64,000 nt of DNA from Mycogone perniciosa. Lineage: Eukaryota > Ascomycota > Sordariomycetes > Hypocreales > Hypocreaceae. The notes under the pieces are model-generated. The model was given only the letters and a program-made list of their open reading frames with translations, was not told the origin of the DNA and did not search any database. Shown here piece after piece: positions 60,801 to 64,000 of this stretch; the stretch's first letter is position 1, and each line of letters opens with the position of its first letter. The stretch covers positions 1 through 64,000 of the forward strand of contig JAOALB010000178.1 in assembly GCA_025331125.1 (NCBI GenBank), read 5' to 3'. The translations under genes were made by a program, and so were the position numbers.

Positions 60801-63800
60801 TTAATTTTATAAATAATTTAATATTTTATAGTATTTATAATACTTTATAGATATATATTTTATATTTTTTAAAGGTTTTTAAAAAAATTAAAATATTATT
60901 TAAATATATAACTATAAAGATATTTAAGTACTTTTTTAATATATTATTAATAATCTTTTAAAATATTACAGGAGTATTAATAAAACTAAAAGGTATAATA
61001 AAGTATTTAAATAAACTATATTTAGTTTAAAATATAGTTATTTATTTATATTTTTCTTTAGTTTAAATAAAGTTATAAGCGCCTTTAAAATTTAATGCTA
61101 TAAATTACTTTTTCTTATATAGTTTATTTTATAATTTTATATTTAATAGTAGTATAGTTTTATTTTTTATAATAGCTTTATTAAGCTATTAATAATTTAT
61201 AATTAATTATAATTTACTTTTTTTTTTAATATAAATATAATAAAATAGCCTGCTTTTAATAAAAAAGGTTAAATATACCCTTTAATTAATATATTATTTA
61301 AATAGTTATATAGGCTTTTAAGCTATTTTTATTTAAATTATAGATTTTATAAAAGGTAATATTTATATTATTTTTAAATTTGATTATATAGTCCTATTAG
61401 CTGTATTCCAGTAACTTTATATTAAATGTTTCTTTAAATAGTTTATTATATTTCTTATATTCTTTAAGGATATTTTATAGTTATTTTAATAATACTGCTA
61501 TTTTAAAGCTTTTTATTTTAAGTATTTTATTAATATTATTAAATACTTTCTATAAAAAGCCAATTATTCATTAAATTTATTTATTTTTTCCTTTATTTTA
61601 CTTAAATTTTACTTTTAGGTGGATTATTTATATAATTAAATTAAAGGTAACTTTTTTAATTCCTTTTTTCAGTATACTTAAAAGGTTCTATATTGGATTT
61701 CTGCCTTGCAGTTAAAGCCTTTGTAATAGTTTTAATCGCTAAAAAAGCTTTACTATTGCGCTAATAAAGCTAGCTGTTCTTTTAGTTAATATTAAAGTTA
61801 TTGCATTTTAATTAAAGATAATTAAAAATAATATTATACCTATTAATATTTACTATATTATAAAAAACTACTTTTTTATATTTAGCGATTTTAAATTTAA
61901 AATAATTAATTTTTTACTTAATCTATTTATTATTATATATAAAGGCTTTTCTTTTTATTTAATAAAGTTATTATAGTTTAGTTTTTTTTTTTAAAAATAA
62001 CTATAAGCGATTTATAGTTATAAGTATAATAAAATTACCTATTACTTTATTATCTATTAATATATATAACTAATATCCTTTAACTATTATCTTTAATTTA
62101 AAATATAGTAAATCTTCATTATTACTTTTATTATTTAATATTATAAAAGATATAAGTTATTAATTATTACTTTATAGCTTTTTTATAGCTAATATTAATT
62201 ATTTCTTAATTTTCTTTTCTTCTATAGATTTTGCAGTTAATTAAAGTTCCTTAAAGTAAATACTACTTTCTTTTATTATAGGCAGTTCTTTTATAAGAAT
62301 TCAAGTTAAATTAATTCTGATATAGCTTTTTTATAATTTAATTAATCTTTTTATCTTTTAAAGTAAGTTTAAATTTTATATACTTTTATATTTCCTATTT
62401 TTAAAGTTTTTCCTATAAGTAAATAATGCATTTATCTTTCTAGTAGTATATATAATTTAGTAATAAATATAAAGTATTATTAGTTTATTATAAATGCTAA
62501 TCTTGCAATTTATTTTGCTTATATATAATATATATTAAGCTATTGCACTTTAAATAGTATTATCGATTACACTTAAACCTTTTATTATAGCGGAAGTGCT
62601 ATTTTATTAATTTCTTTTAACAGTAAATATAATATCCTTTAAATTTATATTCTTTAAATCTTTACAGCCAATAATATTCCTTAAAAGCTTTAATATTTAA
62701 TTTAATAATAATAATCTTAAAGCTTTAATACTATATAGTTATAATCTATTTTTTAAAAGTATTATAATTTTATATTTATTTTATAAAGTAAAATAAGCTT
62801 TTAATTAAACATATATTATATATTACTTTCTTTTAAAAGCATACTATATATTTATATATAATATAAATAACTTATAATATAGTATAGTGCTTTTTATAAA
62901 TAAAGTTATTTACAGTATAGTCTTTTTATATATAGAAATATATAAGTTCTTTATATATAATTAAAGTAACTGGGATAGCTTTAATAGCTGTTTTATTATT
63001 AGTTTTATTTTATATATAAAGCTATTTATATAAGTATAGGTTTAATCTATTTAACTATATACTTATAATAACTCGTTTAATTAGGCTTAAATAATATTTA
63101 TATAATTTACTTTTAAGGTTATTATTTATAAGTAATATATTTTCTAGTTTTAAAGGTATAGTACTATATAGTAATAGTCTCTATTATAAAGGGTTACTTT
63201 TATTTTCATTATTAAAGTTATTACTATTAGTTTATTTTTTATTGCCTATAATAATTTAATTAAAATATTAATAGTTAATTATAGCGATTATTTAGTTATT
63301 TAAAATACTATTATCTTTATTTAACTTTATATAATTAAAATTCAAGTTTTATATTATTAAATTATTTAAATATAGTAAATATTTATTTATTGTATTTTCT
63401 TTAAAGATACCTTTAAAAGCAAAAGATTTAAGTTTTAATTAATATCCTGTTTAATTTATTATAAATATTTCTTTAAGTTATTTTAAATATTATCTGCTTT
63501 TATCTTTATAAGATTTATAAATAAAATAGCTATTATTATAATATATAGTTTAGTTAAATAATATATAATTAATAGTTTTTAAAACTATATTAAGCTATTA
63601 TTTAAGTTTTAGTATTAGCTTTTAAAGTTTATTAGGTTTAACTTTTATAAAGCTTTATAGGCCTTTAAAATATATTTTAGTTTATTATAGTTATAATAAA
63701 TAACCTTTACTTTTCTTTTTTAAATAGTATTTAAATCTATTTAATTAAATCTTTTATTATTAAAGCTAATAATATATTTTTATTACTTTTTACTTTAATT

Positions 63801-64000
63801 TATATATTTTTAATATTTATAAACTTATTTAAATTACTATTATCTTTTCTTCATATTTAAATAACATTTATAAAATAAATTATTTATATTTATATATTTT
63901 TTTATAAAGCTAATAATGCCTTTATTATAAAAAAACTTATAAATTTCCCTTTTTATTTTTAACTTAAATTTATTATAAAGGTACTTAATAAAATTAAAAA
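57486..64000 (-). mobile_element. Gypsy copy, inverted, running off the window end
   Basis: An inverted type A LTR (57486-57886) is followed by the whole 3' half of the element read backwards: the non-coding 3' region, a chromodomain-like relic at about 58650-58760, integrase, RNase H, and the polymerase motif YLNNILIF on the minus strand at 60882-60905. Protease and gag remains continue to the window edge. Every frame is broken by RIP. It is inserted in, or joined to, the plus-strand copy on its left. Confidence 0.85.

Noticed and set aside
1..64000. CRISPR arrays, prokaryotic operons, tRNA or rRNA genes
   Set aside because: No regularly spaced repeats of CRISPR form, no ribosome-binding-site-led gene strings and no recognisable tRNA or rRNA sequence were seen. 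Introns, telomere repeats and RIP show a fungal chromosome.

Overview
The window reads as the end of a filamentous ascomycete (Pezizomycotina-type) chromosome. It opens with a short CCCTAA-strand telomere-type tract at 73-98. Most of the remaining 64 kb is very AT-rich sequence in which retrotransposons have lost C to T and G to A until TpA dominates. That is the footprint of repeat-induced point mutation (RIP), a fungal process. The few intact genes lie in GC-balanced islands, and one carries a typical short fungal intron. I cannot name the species.

Layout. 1-2744: telomere tract and subtelomeric sequence with a broken BTB/POZ-like gene. 2745-16600: a Tad-like LINE on the minus strand, split by a complete 8.1-kb Ty3/gypsy chromovirus (401-bp LTRs, target duplication CTTTG). 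That element itself holds a later solo LTR (duplication ATAAA). 16600-20081: island with an intact matrixin (M10) metalloprotease gene. 20082-21858: solo LTRs and AT-rich relics, one LTR with duplication GCAGG. 21859-27317: island with an intact two-exon lipoxygenase gene followed by four GC-rich palindromic repeats. 27318-45428: nested, truncated, RIP-mutated gypsy copies in both orientations, including a second gypsy family. 45429-47510: island with the 5' half of a TPR-protein gene, cut off by the body of a gypsy copy, and divergent from it an intact rhodanese-domain gene. A 184-bp MITE with 35-bp perfect inverted repeats sits between them. 47511-64000: a second LINE relic, AT-rich direct repeats, and two more gypsy copies, one carrying a 0.58-kb foreign segment.

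How it fits together. The window is an accessory, probably heterochromatic subtelomeric block. Three protein-coding genes look functional: the metalloprotease, the lipoxygenase and the rhodanese protein. They are not an operon or an evident cluster. What unites them is their position in small GC islands inside RIP-silenced transposon sequence. I found no clearly new multi-gene system. The most unusual local structures are the palindrome array downstream of the lipoxygenase, the MITE in the divergent promoter, the gene and transposon junctions, and the way RIP has recoded catalytic and metal-binding residues.
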